Origin: Cenococcum geophilum 1.58
Taxonomy: Eukaryota > Ascomycota > Dothideomycetes > Gloniales > Gloniaceae
Assembly (NCBI GenBank): GCA_001692895.1
Contig: KV748197.1
Span: 1,555,813-1,619,812, forward strand
DNA length: 64,000 nt
Direction of reading: 5' to 3'
The position numbers and the translations under genes were made by a program. A model generated the notes under the pieces. That model was not told the DNA's origin and made no database searches. It saw nothing but the letters and a program-made list of their open reading frames with translations. Numbering within the stretch: the first letter of the stretch is position 1; the number at the start of each line of letters is the position of its first letter. Shown piece by piece: positions 12,072-23,032 of this stretch.

Positions 12072-12389
12072 TTATACTAAGCTCTCCCTACCTTGCCTAG
12101 GAAGGCCTTAATAATATCCTACCCTAAAGAAACTTCGTCTGCAACGACGCATTAATACGCTATACTTAGACACTAAAACAACTCTATATTACCTAGGAAG
12201 GCCTAAATAATATCCTACCTTATAAGCTAAATAGGACTGGACCTATACCCCCAAAATTAAAACTAAAGCGTACAATACCAATAAACCTTAGGAAGCTAAC
12301 AATAGCACCTAAAGTAAGCTTATCTAAGAGAGCTGCCTCTACCTAAGAGGAACCTAAGATCCAATTAGGATTAGAAATTAAAGATAATA

Positions 12390-13480
12390 ATAATATTATA
12401 GATATACGCGAGTAGATTTACGCCCTTACAGCCAGCTAGGAAGCCAATTGTCTTAAAGCAAGAAATACACAAGAGACCCTATAAGAGATTCTAGAAAGCC
12501 TTACAGCCCTATAAAATAGCCCAGCTTCCCCTTCTTAAAGCCTTAGCCGACCTATTTACTCTACTAAATATAATATACTAGGGAGTATAGATATAATAAC
12601 AAAGTAATTAAAGTCCGTTAAGCTCCCTAACCCCCTACTACTATCTAACGGGATAAACCCTACCTTTAAGAATTAGAGGATTTAAGTATAAGAAAAGCTC
12701 CGTATTAACTATAACCATTTCCTTTCTAAAGAAGCTAAAATACTCTACTTCTTTGTTAAACCACTAGGGACGCCTAACGGTACCTTTAAGCTAAGTTTAA
12801 GAATAACTCCCCTATCTAATTTATATCTATTAATAAGATAATATAGTACCTAGCGGCTATTTATATTAACCTAAATAAAGTACAGGATGCCCGTTATAAC
12901 TATAATTACCTAATAATAAAACTAAACTAACCCTTTACTAAATTCTAGACTTAATTCCTATACCTTATAGGAGAAGGCTAGGTTCCCCTTAAGAACTACT
13001 AATTAGACCTATATAATAAGCTAACAATCCGGCTATAAGAAAAGATCGCTATAACCTTAGATAACCTACTAACCTACAAAAAACTCGCAGCTTATTACCT
13101 ATTATTAGACTTAAAACTAAAGCAAATTAACGCCCACCCTAATTAGTAGAAGCGACTCCGTAACAATTAAAACTCACTAGCTATACCTATAGAAGCTAGA
13201 GTAGAAAGATAAATTACAACTACTCTTATACCAAAGGCGGTTATAACTACGCACTAGCGAGCCTCGCCTAACTAGCTATATACTACGCCATTAACTAGTA
13301 TTCGCTGTAATACTCTAATTAACCCTGCCTTAGCTATATGCTTTAACTATAATAAGCAAGGTCACTTTACTTTATCCTACCTAGAGCTAAAGGATATAGG
13401 CGATATTAAGGAGATAGAGGAAGGAGAAACGTCTAATAAGTCGGGAAAAGAAGAACCCTAGGGAAAGACTCCCCCCTAGG
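12390..13480 (+). pseudogene. gypsy A gag with CCHC zinc knuckle, broken
   Basis: The Gag frame runs from about 12390. At 13339-13380 the RNA-binding knuckle reads C-F-N-Y-N-K-Q-G-H-F-T-L-S-Y. This is C-x2-C-x4-H-x4-C with the second and third Cys changed to Tyr (TGY-to-TAY). An acidic E-I-E-E-G-E tail follows. The protease lies in a different frame further on, as is common for gag/pol junctions. Confidence 0.7.
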
Positions 13481-13569
13481 GTACCCTATCGATCTTAAAG
13501 AGATTAATCTTAATTAGTTAATAGGTAGAAAGCATTTTACGGTTCTATATATAGTATCTTAAAATAGAT

Positions 13570-13860
13570 ATAGAGTTAATATAACCGCCCTTATTAATAC
13601 TAGAGTAAATAGCTTCGCCTTTATAAATACTACCTATATAAATAATATTGCCAAGTTTCTAAATACAGAAGCCATCTAACTAGAGAAGCCTATCTAGGTA
13701 AAGGGCTATAACGGCTAAGCTAGTTAGCCTATTACTTACATCTTAAAGTTATATATCGCTCTTAACGGACGACACTAATATAGTATCCCCTTTTATATCC
13801 TAGACCTAGGGTTCTATAATATAATCCTTAGACAAAAATAAATATCCTATTTTAATATTT
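13570..13860 (+). pseudogene. gypsy A protease region, active site mutated
   Basis: Around 13592-13620 the frame reads L-I-N-T-R-V-N-S-F-A-F-I where the family has L-I-D-T-G-A-N. Asp to Asn and Gly to Arg are both G-to-A changes. Downstream Y-I-L-D-L-G-F-Y-N-I-I-L-G near 13795-13835 is the 'LGxD/NxILG' block that closes retropepsin domains. Confidence 0.7.
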
Positions 13861-14639
13861 AGTTAAACGTACAAAAAAGACGGTTTGTCTAGCTAGAGAA
13901 TAGACTAAGGTTACCCTCCTTTATTAGGGAGATCTAAACTAACCGTAAGACACTAGCCGTAAGGGCTAACCCTACTTACTAATAGGATATCCAGGCCTAT
14001 AACCTAGCCTTTACCTAAAAGGACGCCCGCCATAAAGCTAGAAAAAACTCTATACTAATAAAGATACTCTCCTAAAGCGCTATATTTAAAGAGGACTCTA
14101 TATATAGAAGCGGGACAGATAATAATATAGATAATATCTAAATTATACAAATCTAATTATTATAGAAAAGAACGTATTAATAGGATATAAGGGATAACCT
14201 CTAAAAGATATAATAGAAGCTAAAAGGAGTAATAATAACGCTAGTACCCTAGAAGTCCCTAAAGTCACATACGCCCCTATTATTAGTTAACCCCCCTACC
14301 ATAGATATTGCCGTAATTAGCGCTATAGCGTTCCACTTTAATATATACCGGAAGAATAATAAGGTCTTTATAATAAGCCTATATAAAATTAACTAAATTA
14401 TTAATAATATAGAGGAAAGGCTAGATAAGGAAACCGATAAGAAACTAGTTAAACGCCTCCTTTCTACCATTTATATAGGCTATAAGAATACATTCTTAAA
14501 GGCAGCCTTAGATAAGTTACCCCCCTACCAGATATACAATTATAAGATTTAATTAGAGGCCAATAACTTACTAGGCTATAGCCCCCTCTACTATTAATTA
14601 ATAGATAAGCTAAAAGTAATAAAGTAGTACTTAATTAAT

Positions 14640-15230
14640 AACCTAAATAAAGGGTTTATCGAGCTAAGTTAAGCCCCTTTTACTTTCCCTATCTTATTCA
14701 TAAAAAAGCCTAATAGAGGCCTTTATTTTTATATTAACTATTAAAAGCTAAACTCTATTACTTAAAAGGACCGGTATCCTATTCCTTTAATTAATAAGAC
14801 CCTTACACATCTAAACTAGGTAAAGATCTTTACTAAACTTAATATCCGCTAAGCTTTTTACCGAATTAGGATAGACCCTATATCTAAAGATTTAATAACG
14901 TTCCGTACCCGCTATAGTTCCTATAAATATAAAGTTCTTCCTTTTAAACTAATAAACGGACCGGCTATATACTAAAGGTATATAAATAACGTTCTTTTTA
15001 ATTACCTTAATAAATTCTACATAGCATACCTAGACGACATTCTTATATACTTAGACGATAAACTTAAGTATTAAGTTTATATTAAGAAGGTCCTAGAGAG
15101 ACTATAGAACGCAGGCTTATAAGTTAATATTAAGAAATGCGAGTTTAGGGTAAAACATATAAAATACCTTAGGTTTATCGTAACTATAAAAGGAATTAAG
15201 GTCAACCCTAAAAAGGTAGAGGCAATCCGT
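14640..15230 (+). pseudogene. gypsy A reverse transcriptase, catalytic box intact
   Basis: Frame blocks: F-I-x-L-S-x-A-P-F (near 14655), F-I-K-K-P-N-R-G-L (near 14697), D/N-R-Y-P-I-P-L-I (near 14770), K-L-N-I-R-x-A-F-Y-R-I (near 14835), F-R-T-R-Y-S-S-Y-K-Y (near 14905). The Y-L-D-D box at 15027-15038 is intact, unlike in most other elements of the window. Stops replace Gln in many places. Confidence 0.82.
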
Positions 15231-15429
15231 AACTAGAAGCCCCCTTATATAGTAAAAGGAATCTAGTCCTTCCTTAGTTTTTATAATTTCTACTACCAGT
15301 TTATCCGTACCTACGGAATTATAGCAAAACCTCTTATACAACTAACTAGGAAGAATATACCTTTTATCTTTAATAATAGCTATATAGAGGCCTTTAAAAA
15401 GGTAAAGAATCGGCTCATCTCTTCCTTAA

Positions 15430-15870
15430 TCCTTCGTCACTATAACCTAGACCTTAAATTAATGCTAGAAATAGATGCCTCTAATAGGGTTATAGCGGGA
15501 ATCCTATTATAGTTATATCTAGACGGCGAATAGTACCCTATAGCTTTCTTCTTAAAGATAATAAACCTAGCTAAGTATAACTACAAAGTACATAACAAAA
15601 AAATGCTAGCTATTATTTAATTACTCTCCTAATAGCGCGCAGAGCTTAAAGGTATAAACTCCCAGATTAAGATATATACAGATTATAAAGCCCTAGAGTA
15701 CTTTATAACTATAAAGCAGCTTATAGGGCGATAAGCCTAGTAAGCCAAAATACTCTCCTAATTCTTCTTTACAATTATATATTGTTCTAGCAAGTAAAAC
15801 TCTAAGGCTAATACCCTAACCCAAAGAGAACAAGATATAGGACCCTAGGATAAGCTAAAGACCTAATATT
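15430..15870 (+). pseudogene. gypsy A RNase H domain
   Basis: Blocks L-M-L-E-I-D-A-S-N (near 15460, D-A-S catalytic Asp), Y-P-I-A-F-F (near 15535), Y-N-Y-K-V-H-N-K-K-M-L-A-I-I (near 15580) and I-Y-T-D-Y-K-A-L-E-Y-F (near 15675) are the standard Ty3/gypsy RNase H series. It lies directly after the RT in one frame. Confidence 0.75.
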
Positions 15871-16129
15871 AGACGCGCGCCCTCCTTTATCTAGAATAGC
15901 TTAACCTACAGATCCTTAAGGAGCTAGGCTCCTAGTAAAATAAGCTAGTACTAATAAAGGAGTCCTTAAATAAGCTAATAGGGCTAATTAACCGCCTCCT
16001 AACTATAAACCGCACGGCTAACGCCCTAAGGGCCCTCCGCGAATAAGCTATAAAAAAAGACCCCAATTTTAAAACAGAGGAAGGATTACTCCTATACTAA
16101 AAGTAGCTTATAATCCCTAACGTTAACAA

Positions 16130-16800
16130 TCTACAGACTAAACTAATCCGCAAAGCTTATTACTAAGTCTCTACAGCATACCCTAGTAAAAATAAGACCT
16201 ATAAAATCATTAACTACCGCTACTACTAGCCGAAAATAGTTATAGATATTAATCAATATATACGGAACTGCGAAGACTACTAAAGAGCTATAATCCCACG
16301 GGATAAGACCCTAGGACTACTTAAGCCACTTCTAATACTAGAGCGCCCTTAGCAGTATATCTTTATAGACTTCTATAAACTACCTAGGGACCGTAACGGA
16401 TATAATATAGTTATAGTTATAGTTAACCACTTTAGTAAACGCCCGTTCTTAATTCTATATTATAAGAACATTAATACTAAAGAGGTAGCCTAGCTATATA
16501 TCTATTACGTCTGCCAAATTTACGGACCACTAGATACTATTATATCTAATTATAGGCTATAGTTTATATTAGCCTTTTAGAATAAGTTTACCTAGATCCT
16601 AGGCATTAAGCTAAAGCTTTTTACGGCTTATTACCCCTAAATAAACAATTAGACAGAGATTATAAATTAATACCTAGACTAGAGGCTTAGGCCCTTTATT
16701 AACTATTTCTAGAACAACTAGTCTAAACTACTACCCTTAATAAACTACGCGCAAGCAACCCTACCCTATAACTCCACAGGGTTTACCCCAATTTAGCTAA
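16130..16800 (+). pseudogene. gypsy A integrase
   Basis: A zinc-binding relic near 16200-16300 (N-C-E-D-Y, where C-x2-C is expected) is followed by F-I-D-F-Y-K-L-P (near 16362), I-V-N-H-F-S-K-R (near 16415), Y-G-P-L-D-T-I-I-S-N-Y (near 16525, D-R to N-Y) and T-A-Y-Y-P-Q-x-N-N-Q-T-E (near 16625). This is the DDE core that integrates retrotransposon cDNA. Confidence 0.75.
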
Positions 16801-17254
16801 AAATAGAATACTTACCCTATATAAGCTTTAACTGGAAAAGGCTAGAAGAACCCTAAACTATACAAGAGAAGCTATCCTATACTAAGGCCCAATAGTACAC
16901 TAAACGATTAGAGGAGGCCTAGACAGTAGCCCGCGAGAACCTAGAAAAAGCTTAGAGGTTAATAAAACAATAAATAAACAAATACCGTTAAGAGCCCAAT
17001 TTTGCCCCTAGCAATATAGTCTAGGTTATAACAAGAAATTAGAGGACTAAACGACCTAGCTATAAGCTAGACTACCAAATAGTAGGACTATATAAAGTTC
17101 TTAAGAAGATAGGCAACTTATATAAGATAAAGCTCCCAGACTTAATTAGGGTTCACCCTATCTTCTTACTAGACAAGTTATAAAAAGCTATAAACGACCT
17201 ATTACCTAGACAAAAGAACGAGCCTTCCCTACTAGTTTAAGTAAACGGTAATAA

Positions 17255-17450
17255 TAAATGGGAGGTTAATAAAATACTAGCCTATAAGATAGTATGGGGA
17301 GCGCTAAAATACCATATCTAATAAAAGGGCTACAATTCTAACCCAACCTGGTACCCTATATAGAACTTTATAGGCTACCCCCAGAAGCTTAAAGAATTCT
17401 ATAACTAATACCCTAATGCGCCTAGACCTTTAAAGTACCTAGACGAATAG
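17255..17450 (+). pseudogene. gypsy A chromodomain
   Basis: W-E-V-N-K-I-L-A-Y-K-I near 17260-17295, then L-K-Y-H-I-x-x-K-G-Y (near 17308) and T-Q-Y-P-x-Q-N-F (near 17350). This fits the W-E-V-E-x-I-L ... Y-x-V-K-W-K-G-Y ... W-x-P chromodomain pattern, which in living chromoviruses steers integration to marked chromatin. It is C-terminal to the integrase. Confidence 0.75.
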
Positions 17451-17593
17451 ATGGAATACTAGTATAATAAAAACGATAAATTACTAAAAGAATATAGGGA
17501 CAAAAACGCCCTAAAGCCCTAATATAGCTATCTGCCAAATTCTGCCATATTCTGCCGTTTTCTACTAGTACCGTAAAATTTCAGATATCTAGG

Positions 17594-17616
17594 AACTTTA
17601 ACCGCCGGTTAAAGTT
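17594..17616. repeat. 23-nt perfect hairpin motif, gypsy A 3' region
   Basis: Arms aactttaaccg / cggttaaagtt around a single central base. The same motif occurs at 18816-18838 (copia), 34483-34505 (gypsy D1) and 51962-51984 (gypsy D2). It is followed by atctaattagttagat in this orientation. Confidence 0.9.
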
Positions 17617-17837
17617 ATCTAATTAGTTAGATCCGTGCCAAGACTTTTAGCGGCTACTTTTTCTAGCCTAGTGCTTCTACTTAGCCCACAATCGCCCTTT
17701 ATACTTAGTTAGGACGGACTTATGTCCCCTTTATCTCCTTATCTTATATTTTTATAATCCTATATTTATAAGCCTAGTACTACCCTATTTTTTCTAACTA
17801 AGCCTAAGGGCAGGCTTTCTTTTAAAGAGGGGGGTAA

Positions 17838-18048
17838 TATAACGGCGCTATTACACGTTACCTACCAAATTCTGCCAAATTCTACTAACCTACAATTAGC
17901 CCGCCTAAAGCTAGCGCCTTGGCGGCTCACCCTATATATTTGTTTACATTAGTCCTAGCGACCCCTTTTCCTTCTCTTTAGCTTAGTATCTTCGTAATAC
18001 AGCATTCGTTTAAGCTTTAGTTTAGAGGCATTTATTTGAGCCGTAATA
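17838..18048 (+). repeat. gypsy A 3' LTR
   Basis: 211 bp, preceded by the polypurine tract at 17824-17837. Starts tataacggcg and ends gtaata, then TSD gagta. Confidence 0.88.
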
Positions 18049-18800
18049 GAGTAACGCGCTCGCGGAGCTTATATTGCTTCTATCTATTAACCTAAGGCTT
18101 TATTTAATCTCTCTATTGCCGCCTAACACTAGAAACCAACTAAGGATAATATTCTTACCCTAAATAAGCGTCTTTTCTAACAAATAAATTATCTCGATTG
18201 GGGACTACTCTATATGCCTATTAATCTTCCTACCGCTAAGCTCTTTATATTTGTTAATAGATCGTTTATAAATAATAAAGATTTTAGCTCCTAGTTAGGA
18301 TATAAGATTATTATTACAAACAAATTTACTAGAGAGAATAACTTTATAATCTATGGCAATTTTATCTATTAGAGCTTAACTAAGAGCAAGCGCGTTACCT
18401 AAAGTGTTTTAGCGTTAAAGATATATAGAATAGTTAGCGGAGTTAATATAGCAATTACAATTAGAACTACCTTAAAGATAATTATAGATTAACTCAAACT
18501 TCCTATTATCCCTATAATTATATATACCGACTTATATTCCCTCTATAAGTGTTTAATTAAGCTTAGTACTATAAAAGAGAAGCGCCTTATAATTAATATT
18601 ATGGTACTTTAGCAATCCTATAAGCGTTAAGAACTCTTTAAGATTTAATAGATTAATAGCTAAAATAACCTAGTAGATATAATAACGAAGGCGAACCTAA
18701 ATAAGGCACTAGAGACGTTTATTAATATAAATACTCTATATATATAAGTTAAAGGTTAGGTTAAAAGGGAGTCCCTAGAAATTTTTTAGTTACGTAAGGT
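18049..18800 (+). pseudogene. copia RT/RNase H, 3' part
   Basis: Resumes exactly where the frame stopped at 11860: x-R-A-R-G-A-Y-I-A-S-I near 18055, then I-I-I-Y-T-D-L-Y-S-L-Y near 18515 (RNase H Asp), E-K-R-L-I-I-N-I near 18570, and N-N-L-V-D-I-I-T-K-A near 18665-18695 (the 'N-x-A-D-x-x-T-K' end of copia pol). Together with 11110-11860 this completes the copia polymerase relic. Confidence 0.75.
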
Positions 18801-18815
18801 CTTAAGATGTCCAGG

Positions 18816-18838
18816 AACTTTAACCGGCGGTTAAAGTT
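18816..18838. repeat. 23-nt hairpin motif, copia 3' region
   Basis: The arms match the gypsy A copy (central base differs), followed by the same tatttaattagttagatt-like tail. It sits between the end of copia pol and the 3' LTR, the same relative place as in the gypsy elements. Confidence 0.9.
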
Positions 18839-19150
18839 ATTTAATTAGTTAGATTCTCTTACTAAGACTTTTTTAGAGGGGAAGCCTAACTTAATCTAGC
18901 TAATTAGGATTTTCTATCCCTAGGATAGAAAATCGCTATTAGCTCGCTTACTACTAGCGCCTTAGCGGCCCTCCAAACATAATATTTACCTACAACTCCT
19001 AAGTAAGAAAGCACTATATACTAAGAGGCAAATTTTGGGATAGCGAGACTTATATTATAATGGCAATAGTAAGTAAGGAGGATTAATATTTATTACGCTA
19101 GTTAAGCGGTATATATATATAGATAGCAACTACAAAAGAAGAGTTGCTAG

Positions 19151-19372
19151 TATTAGGAATAAAGGCAAGTGGTTACTATATAAGGTATATTGCCACTACG
19201 TGTAGCAAGTTGCCGTTACGTGCGGCAAGTTGCCGTCACGTGCCGCCGCGGCACTAGCGTGGTAAGGAACCTTAAGTTCCTCACCCCTTTCTTTAAGAAT
19301 AATCAACAAGAATAACAATTATCATACTATCTACAAACCATAGCTATATAATATCCCCTTGTAAGTCTAACA
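19151..19372 (+). repeat. copia 3' LTR
   Basis: 222 bp, starting tattagga (TG to TA) and ending taaca, followed by TSD tttac at 19373-19377. It is more RIP-mutated than the 5' LTR but the same length. Confidence 0.88.
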
Positions 19373-20500
19373 TTTACTTTCTACGCTCTCTTCGCAATAA
19401 GGCCGCTGTATTAAAGGATTAAAATCTATATTACTAGATGTTCTATCCACAGCGTAATAATAAGCTTTTTAATAGCTATAATACAGCTATAATACTGGCG
19501 TAGATAGCAAATATTAATACGTCGCCTGCTATAAGTATATTAGTAATAGTTAACTATATAGGCAAATATTGCAGTAAGGAGGAGAAGAAGTCGACTTCCT
19601 ACTAGAAGTTACTCTAATTAGTACAGCTATACGCCAACAGTCTTTATGCCTTTAGTTTAGTAGTAACTAAGTTTATAAATAAGCTTATTACTAAACGCGA
19701 TTAGTTAGCGTAGGAGGTATACTATTTACTTTTTAACATTCCCCTTTCCAAAGGCTTAAGGACTATAGTAGCTTTAAACTACTACTAGGAGGACGATTAA
19801 AGCGCTATATATAAGCTTATAGATAGGCAACTAAGAGGGTATGGATTATTTAACTATAAGAAATATAAGCGCCACCTAAATAGGGTAGAGGATATTACTT
19901 TCCTTAATTTTCTACTCTATTTTAATTACTCTACTTATAAGCGTTAACTAAGAGTAAGGCCTTAAGTTATATTATACTTTCCGCGATATAACAGCAATTC
20001 TTCCTATCTGTAGTATCTAAGTTCTACTATATAAAGCTTATTTTTTATTACCCGTAGAGGAAGTATAAGGAAGTAGCTACTTATACTAATAAATTCGGGG
20101 CCCCTAACTATATAGCTTCCTATTAGGCTTATATTAACTCTTATTAGTACCTGCCTAACTACTTCTATAATTGGAAACTAGAGGAAGGTCGCGAAACTAC
20201 TAATAATATTAATAAGTTTGAGGGCGATTTCGCAAACAACTTGGAGTTATATCAGTCCTTTAAGGCCCTATATGCCCGCGTTTAAAATACTAACGGAGTT
20301 AAAATTAAGGATCCTAATAGGCTTGGTAATAGGGAGCTTAATTATAACTATAACTAGAGTACGTATTGGGGTACGTACCCGCAGCTTAATAAGAGGACTT
20401 ATTAGTAGGAAGTATAGCTATAGCCTCTACTATAGAGCCGCCTATCCTAAATAGTAACTCCGTCCTTCTTATAACTAGGTCAGCGTTATATCTATAACGT
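19373..20500 (+). pseudogene. Helitron A protein, middle section between Rep and helicase
   Basis: The frame resumes after the copia element. I-A-N-I-N-T-S-P-A-I-S near 19510 and V-N-Y-I-G-K-Y-C-S-K-E-E-K-K near 19555-19590 match the 'Y-I-x-K-Y-x-x-K' block of Helitron Rep. F-I-N-K-L-I-T-K-R-D near 19675 and Q-E-V-Y-Y-L-L-F near 19710 follow. Both sequence and order are shared with Helitron B (minus strand, about 45900 down to 44840). An 78-codon open frame at 20218-20454 is out of frame with this protein and is a by-product. Confidence 0.7.
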
Positions 20501-20529
20501 TATAGTTAATTACTATAGGCAGATTTAAG

Positions 20530-21990
20530 TAGGCCTTAGCCCCTCTCTACTATAAATTAACATTAATGGAGAAGCAGGAACCGGCAAATTATATCTTACT
20601 ACTATTCTCTCTACTACGCTCTGTAATATGGCAAGGGCTAATAATAAGCTAATACTATTAGCTCGAGCGGCCCCTATTAGGGTAGCTGCCTTTAATATTA
20701 ACGGCAGAACTATATATAATCTATTAAGGTTGCTAGTAAATCGCCCGTTTAAGGAATTGCCTACTACCAGTCTTACGCCTCTATAGTAAGCTTTTAAGGA
20801 TATTTACTATCTCGTCCTTAATAAGAAATCTATAATCGGGCAAGTATATCTAGCCTAGATTAATCGCCGCCTCTATTAGATCTACCCTATATATAATAAC
20901 AACTACTTTAAAGGCTTAAACATCTTACTAGTAGGCGATTTCCATTAGCTTCCCCCTGTAAATTAGGCGGCCTTATATATTAATCTACCCACTAGGCTAT
21001 TAGAGCTCGCCAGCCACGGAAAAGAAGCCTATAAGGTAATTAACCGAACTGCTATCCTAGATTAAGTTATGCGGCAGGGTAGTAATAACGCTAAGAGCTT
21101 TATATTTAGGACCGCCCTTATAAAGCTATATAGTAATTCTATAAGTAATTTAATCTAAAAGCTTCTTTTAACTAGGTATAAGCAGGGCCTATCTACTAAT
21201 AAGGTTGCAGGCTTTAATAATATAATTCGGCTATATAGTACACGCGCTACTATAGGTAAGTATAATGCTATTCGGCTTCGCAACCTTTTACAGCTAGTAG
21301 TAGCTATTAAGTCAGTTAACACTGGTATAGGTATGCAGAAAGTTACTCCTAATTTATATAATACTATAGAGAATCTAGCCCTATGTATTAGCGTAAAAGT
21401 AATGCTAATATATAATATCTGGGTTAAACTAGGCTTAGTAAATAATACTACTGGTATAGTTAAAGATATTATATAGAAGGGACACGCGGATATTAAAAAG
21501 GATCAGCCTTAGTTACTACTAATTATAGTAGATAGGTATAACGGACCTACCCTATTTACTTAGCAGGATAAAAAAGTTATCCCTATATTTTCTGTGCTTT
21601 ATAAGTAGGAGGGTATAAAAGGCTCTTGCTTATAGCGTTAATTTTTAATTACTTTAGCTTTTACTTTTACCGTATATAAAAGCTAGGGCCTAATACTTAA
21701 CTAAATAGTTCTAGATATTAAAGAAAAGAATAAAATAGCCGGGCTAACCTATATAGTAATCTTATAAGTTAAGAAGCTTTTAGGGCTTATATTTAAACGT
21801 GGGTTTAATATAAAATAATTTTAGTTATCTATAAGTAAGACCAAAGAGGTATAATAAGAAGATTTTGCACAGAGGCAGTAGTAACTACTCGTAAACGACT
21901 TTTCCTAATTAGGAAATTATATACTAGCTCGGAGGTAAGCGGAGAATATAGTATTCGTCTTAGTTTCCTAACTTTTAAACAGCTTAACCA
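20530..21990 (+). pseudogene. Helitron A Pif1-type helicase, broken
   Basis: Walker A G-E-A-G-T-G-K at 20568-20588 and Walker B/II L-V-G-D-F-H-Q-L-P-P near 20930-20955 are intact. They are followed by V-M-R-Q (near 21065) and, late in the frame, Y-K-S-Q-G-L (near 21680). This is the superfamily-1B helicase that unwinds DNA during rolling-circle transposition. Stops replace Gln and Trp throughout. The domain is shared with Helitron B. Confidence 0.8.
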
Positions 21991-22514
21991 CGAAATCCAA
22001 TTTTCTAAATTTTAACCCCCTTATCCGTCCTACCTTTTTACCGCTTTTAGAGTTATTAAATATACATATAATAGTGTATAGGGAGAATTAGTAGTATTAC
22101 TGGATCAATATTACTGCTGTCTATAGCATTAATTAATTTTTAGAATTTTTTAAATTTTTTTTAAGGGCGGAAATATTGCTTATATAAGGAGTTATATAAC
22201 CTCCGAGAATATATACTACTTAGGACCGCATATTAGCAGCCACAACTTCTCTATACTATAGTTAAGATTTTATATATACCGCACCTGGAGTTACTTAAAA
22301 TAACTATTACCTATAGATCTGCCGATTTATAAATTAAAAATTAGACGTAGTTAGAGCTGTTAGTAAGGGTTATTAATTACGCTCCCTATAATAAAATCCA
22401 ACTAATAAATAAACTAATAAATTAAATTAAAAGTTTGGAATGTCTAAATAAGGTTCTGCTAAAACGCTAGCTAGACCCTAACCTAGACCCTTCCTAACCT
22501 ATTAAATTCTAAAA

Positions 22515-23030
22515 ATAACAACCTCTACTAAATTAAAAATTAACCTTATCCTTAATAACCATCTAATTAAATTTAATAGTTCTTTATTATCTAAGACATA
22601 GCTAAAACTAATAAGGTATAGCAGTATATCAACCTATTTAAGAAGAAAGACGATCTTCTAAAGCTAGAACTACTAAGTCGGCCTATACTAAGGGATATAC
22701 TACCTACGGCTATATCGATAGCAAAGCTAGACCTAAATTAGCTTACTGCCTATAACTAGCTCTACGCTAAATATAAAGACGATCTACGCGTACACTAGAA
22801 GCAAAAATAGGCTATAAACAATATTAATAACTACATCGTTCGCACCATATCGGTAGCCTACCTTTCACTTATTAATAGCCTCAGTAGTTAGTTATATTAA
22901 ATATTTAAGGCGTCTCTACTACTGTAGTAGCCACTGCAGTGACAGAGACACCCTATATTTTAGTAAGCAATTAAGCCCATCTTATACGAGAATCTTATGC
23001 TTATTAGTACTTACCAAATTACGTACTTGT
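22515..23030 (+). pseudogene. passenger ORF resembling a copia Gag N-terminus, inside Helitron A
   Basis: Starts at 22515, where the ATG of Helitron B is ATA here. The frame reads x-T-T-S-T-K-L-K-I-N-L ... F-N-S-S-L-L and shifts near 22610. It then continues D-L-L-K-L-E-L-L-S-R-P, A-Y-N-x-L-Y-A-K-Y-K-D-D-L-R-V-H and Y-I-V-R-T-I-S-V-A-Y-L (about 22660-22870). This pattern resembles the capsid part of copia Gag. Helitron B keeps the start and the end but lacks about 370 bp of the middle. I infer a gene fragment carried by the Helitron family; it could also be a truncated copia insert. Confidence 0.5.
22912..22949. repeat. imperfect palindrome in Helitron A
   Basis: gtctctactactg... pairs with ...gtgacagagac over about 38 nt. 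The corresponding palindrome in Helitron B is at 42741-42776. Confidence 0.75.
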
Positions 23031-23032
23031 AG

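Larger units (their letters stand above)
11861..18048 (+). mobile_element. Ty3/gypsy chromovirus 'gypsy A', complete, nested in copia
   Basis: 6188 bp between a 5-bp TSD, with two 211-bp LTRs (11861-12071, 17838-18048). Read through stops, the order is gag with CCHC knuckle, protease, RT, RNase H, integrase, chromodomain. RT before integrase and the C-terminal chromodomain place it in the chromovirus group of Ty3/gypsy. A polypurine tract (17824-17837, aaagagggggg) precedes the 3' LTR. The pol frame from protease to chromodomain is nearly free of frameshifts; damage is mainly RIP-type stops. This suggests an element that was recent when it was mutated. Confidence 0.92.
7023..19372 (+). mobile_element. 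Ty1/copia-type LTR retrotransposon, itself split by gypsy A
   Basis: Flanked by 222-bp LTRs (7023-7244 and 19151-19372) and a 5-bp TSD. Read through stops, the internal order is gag, Cys-rich knuckle, protease, gag-pre-integrase/integrase, then RVT_2 reverse transcriptase and RNase H. Integrase before RT is diagnostic of the copia superfamily. A gypsy element (11861-18048) sits inside the RT/RNase H region with its own TSD. Net length without the insert is about 6.2 kb. A purine-rich stretch (about 19130-19142) lies just before the 3' LTR and is a candidate polypurine tract. No functional frame remains. Confidence 0.88.

Noticed and set aside
15117-15341. 74-codon minus open frame
   Set aside because: Antisense of the gypsy A reverse transcriptase.
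20218-20454. 78-codon plus frame, also seen at 44844-45026 minus
   Set aside because: Conserved between the two Helitrons only because the DNA is; the Helitron protein runs in another frame here.
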